Part shown: positions 18,030-26,271 of the stretch, in pieces | How positions within the stretch are numbered: position 1 is the stretch's first letter | How the letters are laid out: every line of letters begins with the position of its first letter | DNA from: JAZPYZ01 sp045544455 | GTDB lineage: Bacteria; Bacillota; Clostridia; Oscillospirales; Acutalibacteraceae | Direction: 5' to 3' | DNA length: 64,000 bases | NCBI GenBank assembly: GCA_045544455.1 | Contig: JAZPYZ010000022.1 | Span: 1-64,000 of the forward strand | The notes under the pieces: generated by a model | What the model saw: the letters and a program-made list of their open reading frames with translations, nothing else | What the model was told of the DNA's origin: nothing | The model's database searches: none | Translations under genes and position numbers: made by a program

Positions 18030-19001
18030 TTACATACCGGTCAAACCGGAACGTTCCAACCCTTGCGTAAAGTGTTTCTGCAAGAAGATGTACATAACCA
18101 ATACCGGCAAGATAACCAACAAGCAGGCGCCTTGCACACGAGCCGAGCTTGCGTACGCGTCGAGCATCATCGCGTTGTGCTGCGGGCTGAGGGCCGACAA
18201 CAACGATCGGATGTTCGACAAAGCCGACGAAATGGTCATCGTGCTGGTGAAGTACATCGTGGTGAAATAGTAGTCGTTCCAGTACCACACCGTCGAGATC
18301 AGGAATACCGTCAAGAAGGACGATTTGGCGTTCGGGATGATGACCTGCAGGAAGGTGCGAACAAAGCCGCAACCGTCGATATAGGCCGCATCTTCCAGTT
18401 CTTTCGGCAAGCCGCGGTAGAACTGACGGAAGATGTAGATAAACAACCCGGCGCGCATACCCACGCCCAACAATGCCGGTAACCACATGACGAACGGCGT
18501 GTTCAAAATGCCGAGGTCTTTGTAGAACAGGTAGGTCGGGGTGTATACGACCTGCGGCGGAACCATGATGGTCAAAATAACCAACGCAAACAGCAGCCCT
18601 TTGCCTTTAAAGTTGAAACGGGCAAAGCCGTAACCAACCAGCGTACAGGCGGCCACCTGCAACACCGAACTGAACAAGCAGATGGTGATGGTGTTCCACA
18701 GCGAGGACGGGTATTTCAACGCGTTAAACGCATCGACGATCGGTTCGACCGTGAAATGTTTCGGAACCCACACGACCGACGGATCGGTCAAGTCGGCTTG
18801 CGAACGGAACGCGTAGCTGATCATCGTCAACAACGGGTAGATGATGATAAAACAGACGCCGATCAGCAACATCGCACGGAACAACGACCAGCCGATGGAT
18901 TTCACCTTTTGAGTGGCGCGGAATCCGCGGTTATTGCCTTCCCAAAGCGCAATGGCTTTGTTGGCAACGTTGCTCTTGGCAGCTTCAAAATTGATTGCCA
19001 T
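18030..19001 (-). CDS. Carbohydrate ABC transporter permease (MalG type)
   Basis: 323 residues with GGAGG 9 nt before the ATG. A cytoplasmic N-terminus of about 45 residues is followed by about six membrane helices. The EAA-type loop reads LEDAAYIDGCGFVRTFLQVIIPNAK, shown here only by its LEDAAYIDG core, which contacts the transport ATPase. It pairs with the MalF-type gene immediately upstream (19042) and the binding protein downstream (16027) to form a CUT1 importer. No ATPase gene is in the window, so a shared ATPase is expected elsewhere. Confidence 0.93.
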   Translation of the reverse strand: MAINFEAAKSNVANKAIALWEGNNRGFRATQKVKSIGWSLFRAMLLIGVCFIIIYPLLTMISYAFRSQADLTDPSVVWVPKHFTVEPIVDAFNALKYPSSLWNTITICLFSSVLQVAACTLVGYGFARFNFKGKGLLFALVILTIMVPPQVVYTPTYLFYKDLGILNTPFVMWLPALLGVGMRAGLFIYIFRQFYRGLPKELEDAAYIDGCGFVRTFLQVIIPNAKSSFLTVFLISTVWYWNDYYFTTMYFTSTMTISSALSNIRSLLSALSPQHNAMMLDAYASSARVQGACLLVILPVLVMYIFLQKHFTQGLERSGLTGM

Positions 19002-19041
19002 ATGCTTTTACCTCCAATTTCAAATCATAATAGGGTGTGTC

Positions 19042-19950
19042 TTAGTCGAGATAGGTAACGCGTTTGTTTACAAACCCTATTACAACTGCCAGAATCACGA
19101 TAATGACGACGAAGTAAACCCAGGCCAGCGCCGCCGAATAGTCGAAATCAATATCGGTGCGCACCGCGCTCAGAATCTGCGTCATAACGTTGTTGCCATA
19201 AGCGGTAAAGGTGTCGGTAATGGTGTAAACCATATTAACCAACAACATCGGTGTGATCATCGGGAAGGTAACTTTCCAGAAAATCTCCCATTTCGTACCG
19301 CCGTCGATCGAAGCCGCTTCATACAATGTGGGCGGAATCGATTGCAACGCCGACAAGAACAACACGATCTGAATACCGGATTTCCAAACCAGTTCGAAGA
19401 TGTTGTTGGCGGCATCGACGATAAACGAGGTGATCTCTTCCGGTAGGTTCATCCCCTGCAACATCGTTGCCAAGGACGTAACCTGGAACATCTGCGACGT
19501 CTTTTCACCCGATTGCATCATCTGCGAGGCGATATCGCCGTTGATGATCTCAATAACGACACCGGATGCGATGATAACCGGCAGGAAGAAGATCGCACGT
19601 ACCGCGGTACGACCGTGGAATTCCTGGTTGATCAACAACGCCAAGATCAAACTGAACACCATAACCAACGGCACTTGATACAACAGGTCTTTCAAGGCGT
19701 TGACCAAAGCCGGCGTATAATCCGGATCTTCGGTAAAGATCTCGACAAAGTTGCCGATGCCTTTCCATTCCATCTCAAACCCGTTGGTGGTAATGGTGAG
19801 TTCGTTAAAGCCGTATACAAACGACATGATCAACGGGTAGGCGTAAAGAACGAAGAAACCGATCAACCACAAGGCGATAAAGCCATAGCCGACAAGCGCC
19901 TTTTTGCGCTCGTACGACATTTTACGGCGTTTCAAAGGGGATTCGCTCAT
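19042..19950 (-). CDS. Carbohydrate ABC transporter permease (MalF type)
   Basis: 302 residues. The start at 19950 lies one base after the stop of the DUF5696 gene, with GGAGGAAACTG overlapping that stop, so translation is probably coupled. About six membrane helices are predicted. The EAA loop core is LYEAASIDGGTKWEIFWKV. It forms the membrane channel with the permease at 18030. A stretch of about 60 residues between helices 3 and 4 (EKTSQMFQVTSL and following) is longer than in typical MalF-type sugar permeases of this size. Confidence 0.93.
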   Translation of the reverse strand: MSESPLKRRKMSYERKKALVGYGFIALWLIGFFVLYAYPLIMSFVYGFNELTITTNGFEMEWKGIGNFVEIFTEDPDYTPALVNALKDLLYQVPLVMVFSLILALLINQEFHGRTAVRAIFFLPVIIASGVVIEIINGDIASQMMQSGEKTSQMFQVTSLATMLQGMNLPEEITSFIVDAANNIFELVWKSGIQIVLFLSALQSIPPTLYEAASIDGGTKWEIFWKVTFPMITPMLLVNMVYTITDTFTAYGNNVMTQILSAVRTDIDFDYSAALAWVYFVVIIVILAVVIGFVNKRVTYLD

Positions 19951-19951
19951 A

Positions 19952-22192
19952 TCAGTTTCCTCCTTTCACGGTGTAACCGTTGGCCGGTACCGTCACATCA
20001 TCCACCGACACGTCCGCATCGGTATAGTTTACATAGACCGTAGCACCGTTTTCGTACACGGTTTTCGCGACGTCTTCCACCACGTAGCTGTGATGCATGA
20101 TCGCCGAACCTTCGGTTTGATCATAGACGTCGTTCAGCGTTTCGTACGCGGTCACCACGTCGTCGGCATATTGGCCGTATTCGATGCTGTACAGCGTGGT
20201 GTACTTGGTGTCACGCAGTTCGTCATAGTCGGTTTCGGTCAACAAGAAGGTCATCATGCTGCCGGTCTCGATCGCCTGCAAGGTCATTTCGCTGACCGAG
20301 GAGGTCAAGTTCGCCGCGGAAGCCGAATAGGTTTTCGCGCCGGAGAATACCAACTGATAGAACGGGATCGAACGATCCACCACGTCGAAGCGGCTGGACG
20401 AGATCGGCAGGTTGATGATCGTGTCCGCGCTGAGCACGCCCGGCAGGTTACCGCCGGAAGCCATTACCGGATACGATTCTGCAAATTTCGCCGTGGCCTT
20501 TTCGATTGCTTGTTCACTGTCGTTGCGGATCCAACCAACCTGACGGTAGTCGGAATACAACGTATCGCCGAACGAACCGGTCGAGATACCGATTTCGCCG
20601 TATTGATCCAGTTTCGAGAAGGCTTTTATCACCTTATCGCTGATATCGCCGATATTGACCATCGACATCAGTTTAGAGGATTGCGATTTGGTTTCAAACA
20701 ACAGTTGGATACTGAAGGCTTCTTTCTTCGCCAAGGTGCCGCTGATGGTCTGTGCACCGCTGGCGAACGACAGATAGCCGTTTCCAAACTTGTTAGTCAG
20801 TTGTAATTCTTGATCCAGATACAGATCCACGTCGTTTTCGTTGCAGTATTGGATCAGTTCTTTAAAGGCTTTTTTGCCGCCCAGATCGCCCGAGATCGAC
20901 ACCTTGCCGGCGGCTTTCTGTTTGATCAGGGTGTTGTCCCAGTTAACGTAACGGACCGTGATATCGTCCACACCGGCTTTTTGAAGTTTTTCCAACATCG
21001 CTTTTGCCGCGGTGTAGTCGGTGATCTCTTGGATTACGTCGGTCTGGATGCCCATAACCGGACGAGTAACGCTGACACCACCGTACAGTTCGAGGAAGAT
21101 GCTCGTATCGGATTCATCCGACACGGTCATGCCTTCTTCTTCGATCAGGTATTGTTGATAGCGTTTCGCCATGCCGGAATAATCCGCATTCTCTTTGTCC
21201 AAGAAGAAGTAGGACATTTCGACAAAGTCGGCGTTGATGCCGCCCTCTTCGTACACGATGAACTGCTGCACACGGGTGTACACGGTGGTACCGAGCGTGT
21301 AGGTATCGTCGCCACGTACCCGGAAGGTCACGCTGGCGTTGTTGTACGAGGTTTTGTTGCCCGAAACGCCGGCGTTGATTTCCGCCGAACTGTTTTGGGT
21401 AATAACACCCAGCATCGCGGCATCGCCGTTCTTGATACCGAACATCGGCAGATGCGCATCTTGCGTGGTGGTTTCTTTCCGGAGCAGGGTTTCGGTCACG
21501 TCACGGCCGTACACCGGTTGCGAGTACGACGTATAGGCGTTTTTGCCGTTGTTGAAGTCGATCATCGCACCGCTGCCGTCCGGCACCACGATGTAGCCGG
21601 TATCTTCGGTCGAGCCGGCGCCGAAATACGGCAACAGATCAATCTTAGACATGACGTTGGTACCGGTTTCGGTGATCTCTTCGGTGATGATCCGTGCGCA
21701 CAACCGATCTTCTTTCAGTTCGAGTTCGACCGGAATGAAGAACCCTTCATAATCCATCGTATACTCGATGCGGACACCGTTTTCGATGCCTTTGACCTCA
21801 AAGTTGCCGGATTTGACCGACGAGGTAAAGGACGCGGCGGTATCGCGCACGCTGTTTTTGTCGATGTAATGTACGATCAGCATCGTTGCGAGTTGTTGCT
21901 GATACTTACCTTTCGCAAGCGGATCTTCTTCCCACGCGGTGGGGTTACTGTACCAAACCTTGCCGGATTTCAAATCTTCTACCGTAAAGAAACAGGTTTC
22001 TTGGTTGAAGGTGAATTTCAGGTTTTTGTTTTCGATCACGACGTCGCCGGCCGGCAGATCAAAGGTTTCTTTCGAAACGGCTTTGTCGCCATCGTCCGCG
22101 GTCGCCGAAATCATCGCCCCATGCGAGAAACCGACAATGCAGGCCATCGCACACACGCACGCGAGAAGAGCTTTCAGTTTTGTATGTAACAT
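19952..22192 (-). CDS. DUF5696-type secreted protein
   Basis: 746 residues with GGAGG 8 nt before the ATG and a signal peptide of about 32 residues without a lipobox. The N-terminal part (about 50-310) is beta-rich, with motifs VENxDLKSGKVWYSNP-like and YFGAGSTEDTGYIVVPDGSG. The central part has the order of a TIM-barrel sugar enzyme: DDITVRYVNWDN, LGGKKAFKELIQYC and DVDLYLDQELQL. The overall pattern is that of the DUF5696 family, which in Firmicutes sits beside sugar ABC transporters (recalled, not searched). Function is undescribed to my knowledge; a glycoside-hydrolase-like role at the cell surface is an inference. Co-transcribed with YIP1, NHL/TPR and permease genes. Confidence 0.75.
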   Translation of the reverse strand: MLHTKLKALLACVCAMACIVGFSHGAMISATADDGDKAVSKETFDLPAGDVVIENKNLKFTFNQETCFFTVEDLKSGKVWYSNPTAWEEDPLAKGKYQQQLATMLIVHYIDKNSVRDTAASFTSSVKSGNFEVKGIENGVRIEYTMDYEGFFIPVELELKEDRLCARIITEEITETGTNVMSKIDLLPYFGAGSTEDTGYIVVPDGSGAMIDFNNGKNAYTSYSQPVYGRDVTETLLRKETTTQDAHLPMFGIKNGDAAMLGVITQNSSAEINAGVSGNKTSYNNASVTFRVRGDDTYTLGTTVYTRVQQFIVYEEGGINADFVEMSYFFLDKENADYSGMAKRYQQYLIEEEGMTVSDESDTSIFLELYGGVSVTRPVMGIQTDVIQEITDYTAAKAMLEKLQKAGVDDITVRYVNWDNTLIKQKAAGKVSISGDLGGKKAFKELIQYCNENDVDLYLDQELQLTNKFGNGYLSFASGAQTISGTLAKKEAFSIQLLFETKSQSSKLMSMVNIGDISDKVIKAFSKLDQYGEIGISTGSFGDTLYSDYRQVGWIRNDSEQAIEKATAKFAESYPVMASGGNLPGVLSADTIINLPISSSRFDVVDRSIPFYQLVFSGAKTYSASAANLTSSVSEMTLQAIETGSMMTFLLTETDYDELRDTKYTTLYSIEYGQYADDVVTAYETLNDVYDQTEGSAIMHHSYVVEDVAKTVYENGATVYVNYTDADVSVDDVTVPANGYTVKGGN

Positions 22193-22214
22193 CTCTTATT
22201 CCTCCTTCAAGCTC

Positions 22215-22832
22215 TTAGACACGGTACGCGAGTTCCTGGAAGATCGACACCACAAAGGATGCAAGTTGTTGTGCCAAGCTGAAGATCAGTAAGCACACAA
22301 ACACGATAATCAGGATCATGACGATCGTAAGCAGAATCGATTTTATGGTTTCGCCGAGCGAATAGTCGTGAAACACCGTAATGCCGCAAACCAAAATCAA
22401 CACACCCCACAACGCACCGACCGCACCGACGATCGTCATGAACAACGATTCGTTCGCGAGCAACGCGTTACTGATCAGGGTGTTGATCAGGATCGACAAA
22501 CTGTACGGCAACAACGCGATCGAGCAGAAGAACGCGATCTGGAACAGATGCGCTTTACCGTCGGCCAGCGTCGACACCATCCAGTTACAAACCACAAACA
22601 GGATATACAGCACCACCGTTTGCAGGAAGATCATGCCGATGTTCAGATCTTGCAGTTGGTTTTGGTTGAAGTAAAATCCGGTGCATTGCCGTTCGACAAT
22701 GCGGGCAATGAAGAATATCACAACACTCAGAACCGCAATCACCTTACAGTAGTTGCGACGTTCTTTGTAGTTGGTAAACCCATCCGCCGGATGCATCATG
22801 GTGTGCCACAGATTTTTCCATGTAGATTTCAT
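22215..22832 (-). CDS. YIP1-family integral membrane protein
   Basis: 205 residues. The N-terminus has WHTMMHPADGFTNYK, typical of bacterial YIP1 proteins, followed by five or six hydrophobic helices. Its biochemical role is unknown. Its place between the NHL/TPR gene and the DUF5696 gene, all within 25 bp of each other, points to a membrane partner of these two proteins rather than a stand-alone function. Confidence 0.8.
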   Translation of the reverse strand: MKSTWKNLWHTMMHPADGFTNYKERRNYCKVIAVLSVVIFFIARIVERQCTGFYFNQNQLQDLNIGMIFLQTVVLYILFVVCNWMVSTLADGKAHLFQIAFFCSIALLPYSLSILINTLISNALLANESLFMTIVGAVGALWGVLILVCGITVFHDYSLGETIKSILLTIVMILIIVFVCLLIFSLAQQLASFVVSIFQELAYRV

Positions 22833-22857
22833 GTTATCATCCCTCCGTCAAATGGAT

Positions 22858-24333
22858 TTACTGGTTCTTCTTTTTCTTGATCTTTTTGATGAATTGAATC
22901 ACCTTGACCAAGATATACAGCGATACACCGCCGATAACCACGAACGGAATCATTACGTTGATGGTTTCTTTACGGGTGTGTTCGAGCGCTTTGATGTAAC
23001 CATCGCGATCGTCGCCGAGTTTAAAGTATTTTTTCGCCATGTCGTAGTCGCCAAGCACGTAGTAGGCTTTACCGATACCCGAATAGGCGAGTTGCAGGTT
23101 ACCGTTTTGTTTGATAACGTCGTTCCACTCGGTCATCGCGCCTTTGACGTCACCGTCATCGTACAAGGCCAGCGCCTTCTTGATCGAGTTGATGTAGGCA
23201 GTCGGTTCGTAAACCGTGAAATACCGTTTGTTACTGTCGAGCACCAGGATCTTATCCCCGAGGGTATCGATCGCGGCGACCGTACGGCCGGTACCGACCT
23301 GATCACCGGTGCCGCCGAAGATGCAGATCAAATCACCGGTTTCGTCGCTGTATTGGAACACGCGGCCGGCCTGCCGGTCAAGACAGTTGATATAGCCTGC
23401 TTCGTCGTAGCACACGTCGACGATCGACGTTTGCACGGTGACCGCCATATAGTATCTTGTCTTGGTGTCACCGTAACGGGTGGCATACGACGACGAGATC
23501 AACATGTTATCTTTCATGATGTCTTCACCGGTCGGATCGATCTTGACCACGTTGTTGGACACCGAGTTGGCCGTACAGGTGAAGATAAACCCTTCCTCGT
23601 TGATGTCGAGGTTGGTGAATTCCGACGGAATACTGCGTTCCATTTGCGCAATTTGTTCGTCGGTCATAAAGTTACGCCAGATGTTTTTAAACACCTCGGT
23701 CACACCCACCGTCACGGCGTTACCGGCAAAGTAACCGATGAACTTACCGTCGTCCGAATAGGTAATCGCACCTTGATAAATACCTTGACAATGCACGTAC
23801 ACGAAACCACGCACGTCCACCACCACGTGCATCGGCAAAAAGTCGATGCCGCTGAACGCGATATCCGCGTCGGGTTTCAGGTATTCGGTCAAGATCTCGC
23901 CCGCCGGGCTAACCTTGATCGCGCGGTGGTTGTTGTAGTCGGCGATATACATGTTGTCGTTTTCGTCAACATAGATGCCTTGCGGCGCGTTCATCGTCAA
24001 CACGTCCGAACCACCGGTAAAGGTGACGTATTCGGCTTTGAGGTTGTATTCGCTGTCGAACACCACGATGCGGTTATTGTTTTTATCCACCACGTAGATG
24101 TCTTCGTTCGCGGATACGAACAGGTCGCTCGGTTCGTTAAACGCGGTGAGCCCCACGTCGACCGCACTGACCGAACGAACCGGCACGTACGAGTCGGGCG
24201 CCATAACTTCGTTACCCCAATAGTTATAGGTGTACGAATTGTAGACCGGTTCCGATAAGGCCGAGGCCGGCGCGGCAAACATTAAAACCACGACCGACAA
24301 TACGCTGAGGATACAAGTTATTTTCTTTTTCAT
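22858..24333 (-). CDS. NHL-repeat beta-propeller protein with TPR segment and C-terminal membrane anchor
   Basis: 491 residues. A signal peptide covers about 1-26. Residues about 60-375 contain NHL-type blades (PSDLFVSANEDIYVVDKNNNRI-like, shown by core VVDKNNNRIVVFD; PQGIYVDENDNMYIADYNNH). Residues about 385-455 contain a TPR-like pair (ALALYDDGDVKGAMTEW, GKAYYVLGDYDMAKKYF). A membrane helix at about 463-480 is followed by a Lys-rich tail facing the cytoplasm. It is thus an externally displayed propeller anchored at the C-terminus, probably a binding platform for the neighbouring transporter or glycan. The stop is 25 bp before the YIP1 start. Confidence 0.85.
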   Translation of the reverse strand: MKKKITCILSVLSVVVLMFAAPASALSEPVYNSYTYNYWGNEVMAPDSYVPVRSVSAVDVGLTAFNEPSDLFVSANEDIYVVDKNNNRIVVFDSEYNLKAEYVTFTGGSDVLTMNAPQGIYVDENDNMYIADYNNHRAIKVSPAGEILTEYLKPDADIAFSGIDFLPMHVVVDVRGFVYVHCQGIYQGAITYSDDGKFIGYFAGNAVTVGVTEVFKNIWRNFMTDEQIAQMERSIPSEFTNLDINEEGFIFTCTANSVSNNVVKIDPTGEDIMKDNMLISSSYATRYGDTKTRYYMAVTVQTSIVDVCYDEAGYINCLDRQAGRVFQYSDETGDLICIFGGTGDQVGTGRTVAAIDTLGDKILVLDSNKRYFTVYEPTAYINSIKKALALYDDGDVKGAMTEWNDVIKQNGNLQLAYSGIGKAYYVLGDYDMAKKYFKLGDDRDGYIKALEHTRKETINVMIPFVVIGGVSLYILVKVIQFIKKIKKKKNQ

Positions 24334-24347
24334 GGCTTGTTCCTCCC

Positions 24348-25271
24348 TTATTCTTTAATACCGGCGTGAGCCATCGTTTGCAACACGTTGCTCTGCGAAA
24401 TGATGAACAACGCAATCGGCGGAATCATCAGGAACACGGTTGCCGCCGCGCTAACGCCCATACGGGCGATCGAGTTACTCGCGATAAGCTGGGTAATCGC
24501 CGTCGGCAACATTTTGATCTGTTCGGTGAAGATGTAACCGCCGCCGGTGGAGTTCCACGCACCTTGGAAGGTCAAGATCAACAAGGTCAACCATGCCGGT
24601 TTTACGTTCGGCATCACGATCTGATAGTAGATGCGGAATTCGCTCGCGCCGTCGATACGCGCCGCTTCCAGCAGCGAGTTCGGGATAACGCTCATAAAGT
24701 TCTGCATCAGGAACAGACCCATCGAGCCGCCGATAAACGGGCAGATGATCGATGCATAGGTATCGATCAGGCCGAGGTTGGCCATGATGATGTACCGCGG
24801 CAACGCGGTAACCGTCGGCACGAACAACAACGCCGTCATGATCAAACTGGACAGCATTTTGCGGCCGCGGAATTGGTTTTTCGCCATCGGGTATGCCGCC
24901 ATCGAGGCAAAGAAAATATGTAACACGGTAGCGACGATCGATACGAAAATACTGTTCATAACGTACCGCAAGAACGGCACTTGAGAACCCGCAAACATCG
25001 CAAACAGGTCGTAGAAGTTATCGACCGTCGGGTTTACGACGTAGAACTTCGGCGGGAAAATGAAAATTTCTTCGTACGGTTTGAGTGCGGACAGGATCGC
25101 GTACACCAACGGGAACGCCATCATTACCGCAAATAACAGCAACACAATCATAACGAAAGCGTTACCGGTCATAGAACGGTTCGCTTTCTTGCGATGGAAA
25201 ATGTGTTTGATCCATTGCACGAAAGTCCGTCTGGGTTGCTTTGTCTTTGTCATGCTTATCTTACACACCAT
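24348..25271 (-). CDS. Carbohydrate ABC transporter permease (MalG type), second transporter
   Basis: About 307 residues. The exact start is uncertain: an ATG at 25271 and a GTG at 25268 both follow GGAG closely, and a further ATG lies at 25253. About six membrane helices are predicted. The EAA loop core is LLEAARIDGASEFRIYYQI. It pairs with the permease at 25345 and the binding protein at 26272. The downstream gene starts 14 bp after its stop. Confidence 0.9.
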   Translation of the reverse strand: MVCKISMTKTKQPRRTFVQWIKHIFHRKKANRSMTGNAFVMIVLLLFAVMMAFPLVYAILSALKPYEEIFIFPPKFYVVNPTVDNFYDLFAMFAGSQVPFLRYVMNSIFVSIVATVLHIFFASMAAYPMAKNQFRGRKMLSSLIMTALLFVPTVTALPRYIIMANLGLIDTYASIICPFIGGSMGLFLMQNFMSVIPNSLLEAARIDGASEFRIYYQIVMPNVKPAWLTLLILTFQGAWNSTGGGYIFTEQIKMLPTAITQLIASNSIARMGVSAAATVFLMIPPIALFIISQSNVLQTMAHAGIKE

Positions 25272-25344
25272 TTCTCCGTCAAAATCTTGAATCCCCCTGC
25301 ATCGACGAAAAGCAGGGATCGTAAATAGTCTGCTTTTCAGTCGA

Positions 25345-26268
25345 TTAGTGGCCGACGTTCGCCAATACCTTGGTGACGAGTTTCTTAGCGAACATCATCA
25401 TCAAGAACAGAACGGTTGCGATCGCACAGGCGTATCCCAACTCAAAACGAGTGGAACCGTAGTCCTGGATGTGCAACACGATCGTGTGACCGGCGTATTC
25501 CGAAGATGGCATACCGGCCAGCGCCTGCGAAATACCACCGACTTCGAACGCGCTAACGATCTGGGTGATCGCGCCGAAGGTCAAGGACGGCAGCATCTGC
25601 GGCAACGTAACGTACCACAATTCTTGCAAACGGTTGCGAATACCGTCGATCATACCGGCATCGAACAAGGAGTTATCCAACCCTTGCAGACCGGCGATGA
25701 ACGCCAGGAAGCCGGTACCCAAACTCAACCACAACTGCACGATGATCAGCACCGGCATAATGTAGTCGGCGGTTTGCAACCACGCCAGCGGTTCGGTAAA
25801 GATACCGAGTTGCATCAACGCGGCGTTGATCAAACCGTATTCGTCACCACTGAACAGATAACCGAAGATGGTGTACGCCGTACCGGACAAGGCCGGCGCG
25901 TAGAAGATAACCGTCATGATCGCACGTGCTTTCGGGCTCAATTCGTTGATGAGCCATGCGAAGAAGAAGCACATGAAGTAACCGACCGGGCCGGTGATCA
26001 GCGCGAAGATCAGGGTGTTCTTCAACGCGATCATAAACAACGGATCTTCGGTAAACATACGGAAATAGTTGTCAAAGAAAACGAAGTTCGGAGCTTGCAA
26101 CATGTTAAAGTCGGTGAAGCCCAACACAAACGAGGTGGCAACCGGCAGAATGGTGAAGATGAAGAACATCAGCATAAAGGGCGCCATCAACACGTAGTTT
26201 TCGCGGTCACGGCGACGTAACTCGCGCTTAAACTCCGATGATCTCGGCTGTTTTTTTACTTTTGTCAC
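25345..26268 (-). CDS. Carbohydrate ABC transporter permease (MalF type), second transporter
   Basis: 307 residues from a GTG start at 26268, supported by GGAGGG 7 nt upstream. The start follows the stop of the 990-residue binding protein by three bases. A basic cytoplasmic N-terminus precedes about six membrane helices. The EAA loop is atypical, reading SLFDAGMIDGIRNRLQELWY, with the usual EAA replaced by DAG. The gap of about 73 bp before the next permease holds no gene. Confidence 0.92.
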   Translation of the reverse strand: MTKVKKQPRSSEFKRELRRRDRENYVLMAPFMLMFFIFTILPVATSFVLGFTDFNMLQAPNFVFFDNYFRMFTEDPLFMIALKNTLIFALITGPVGYFMCFFFAWLINELSPKARAIMTVIFYAPALSGTAYTIFGYLFSGDEYGLINAALMQLGIFTEPLAWLQTADYIMPVLIIVQLWLSLGTGFLAFIAGLQGLDNSLFDAGMIDGIRNRLQELWYVTLPQMLPSLTFGAITQIVSAFEVGGISQALAGMPSSEYAGHTIVLHIQDYGSTRFELGYACAIATVLFLMMMFAKKLVTKVLANVGH

Positions 26269-26271
26269 AGC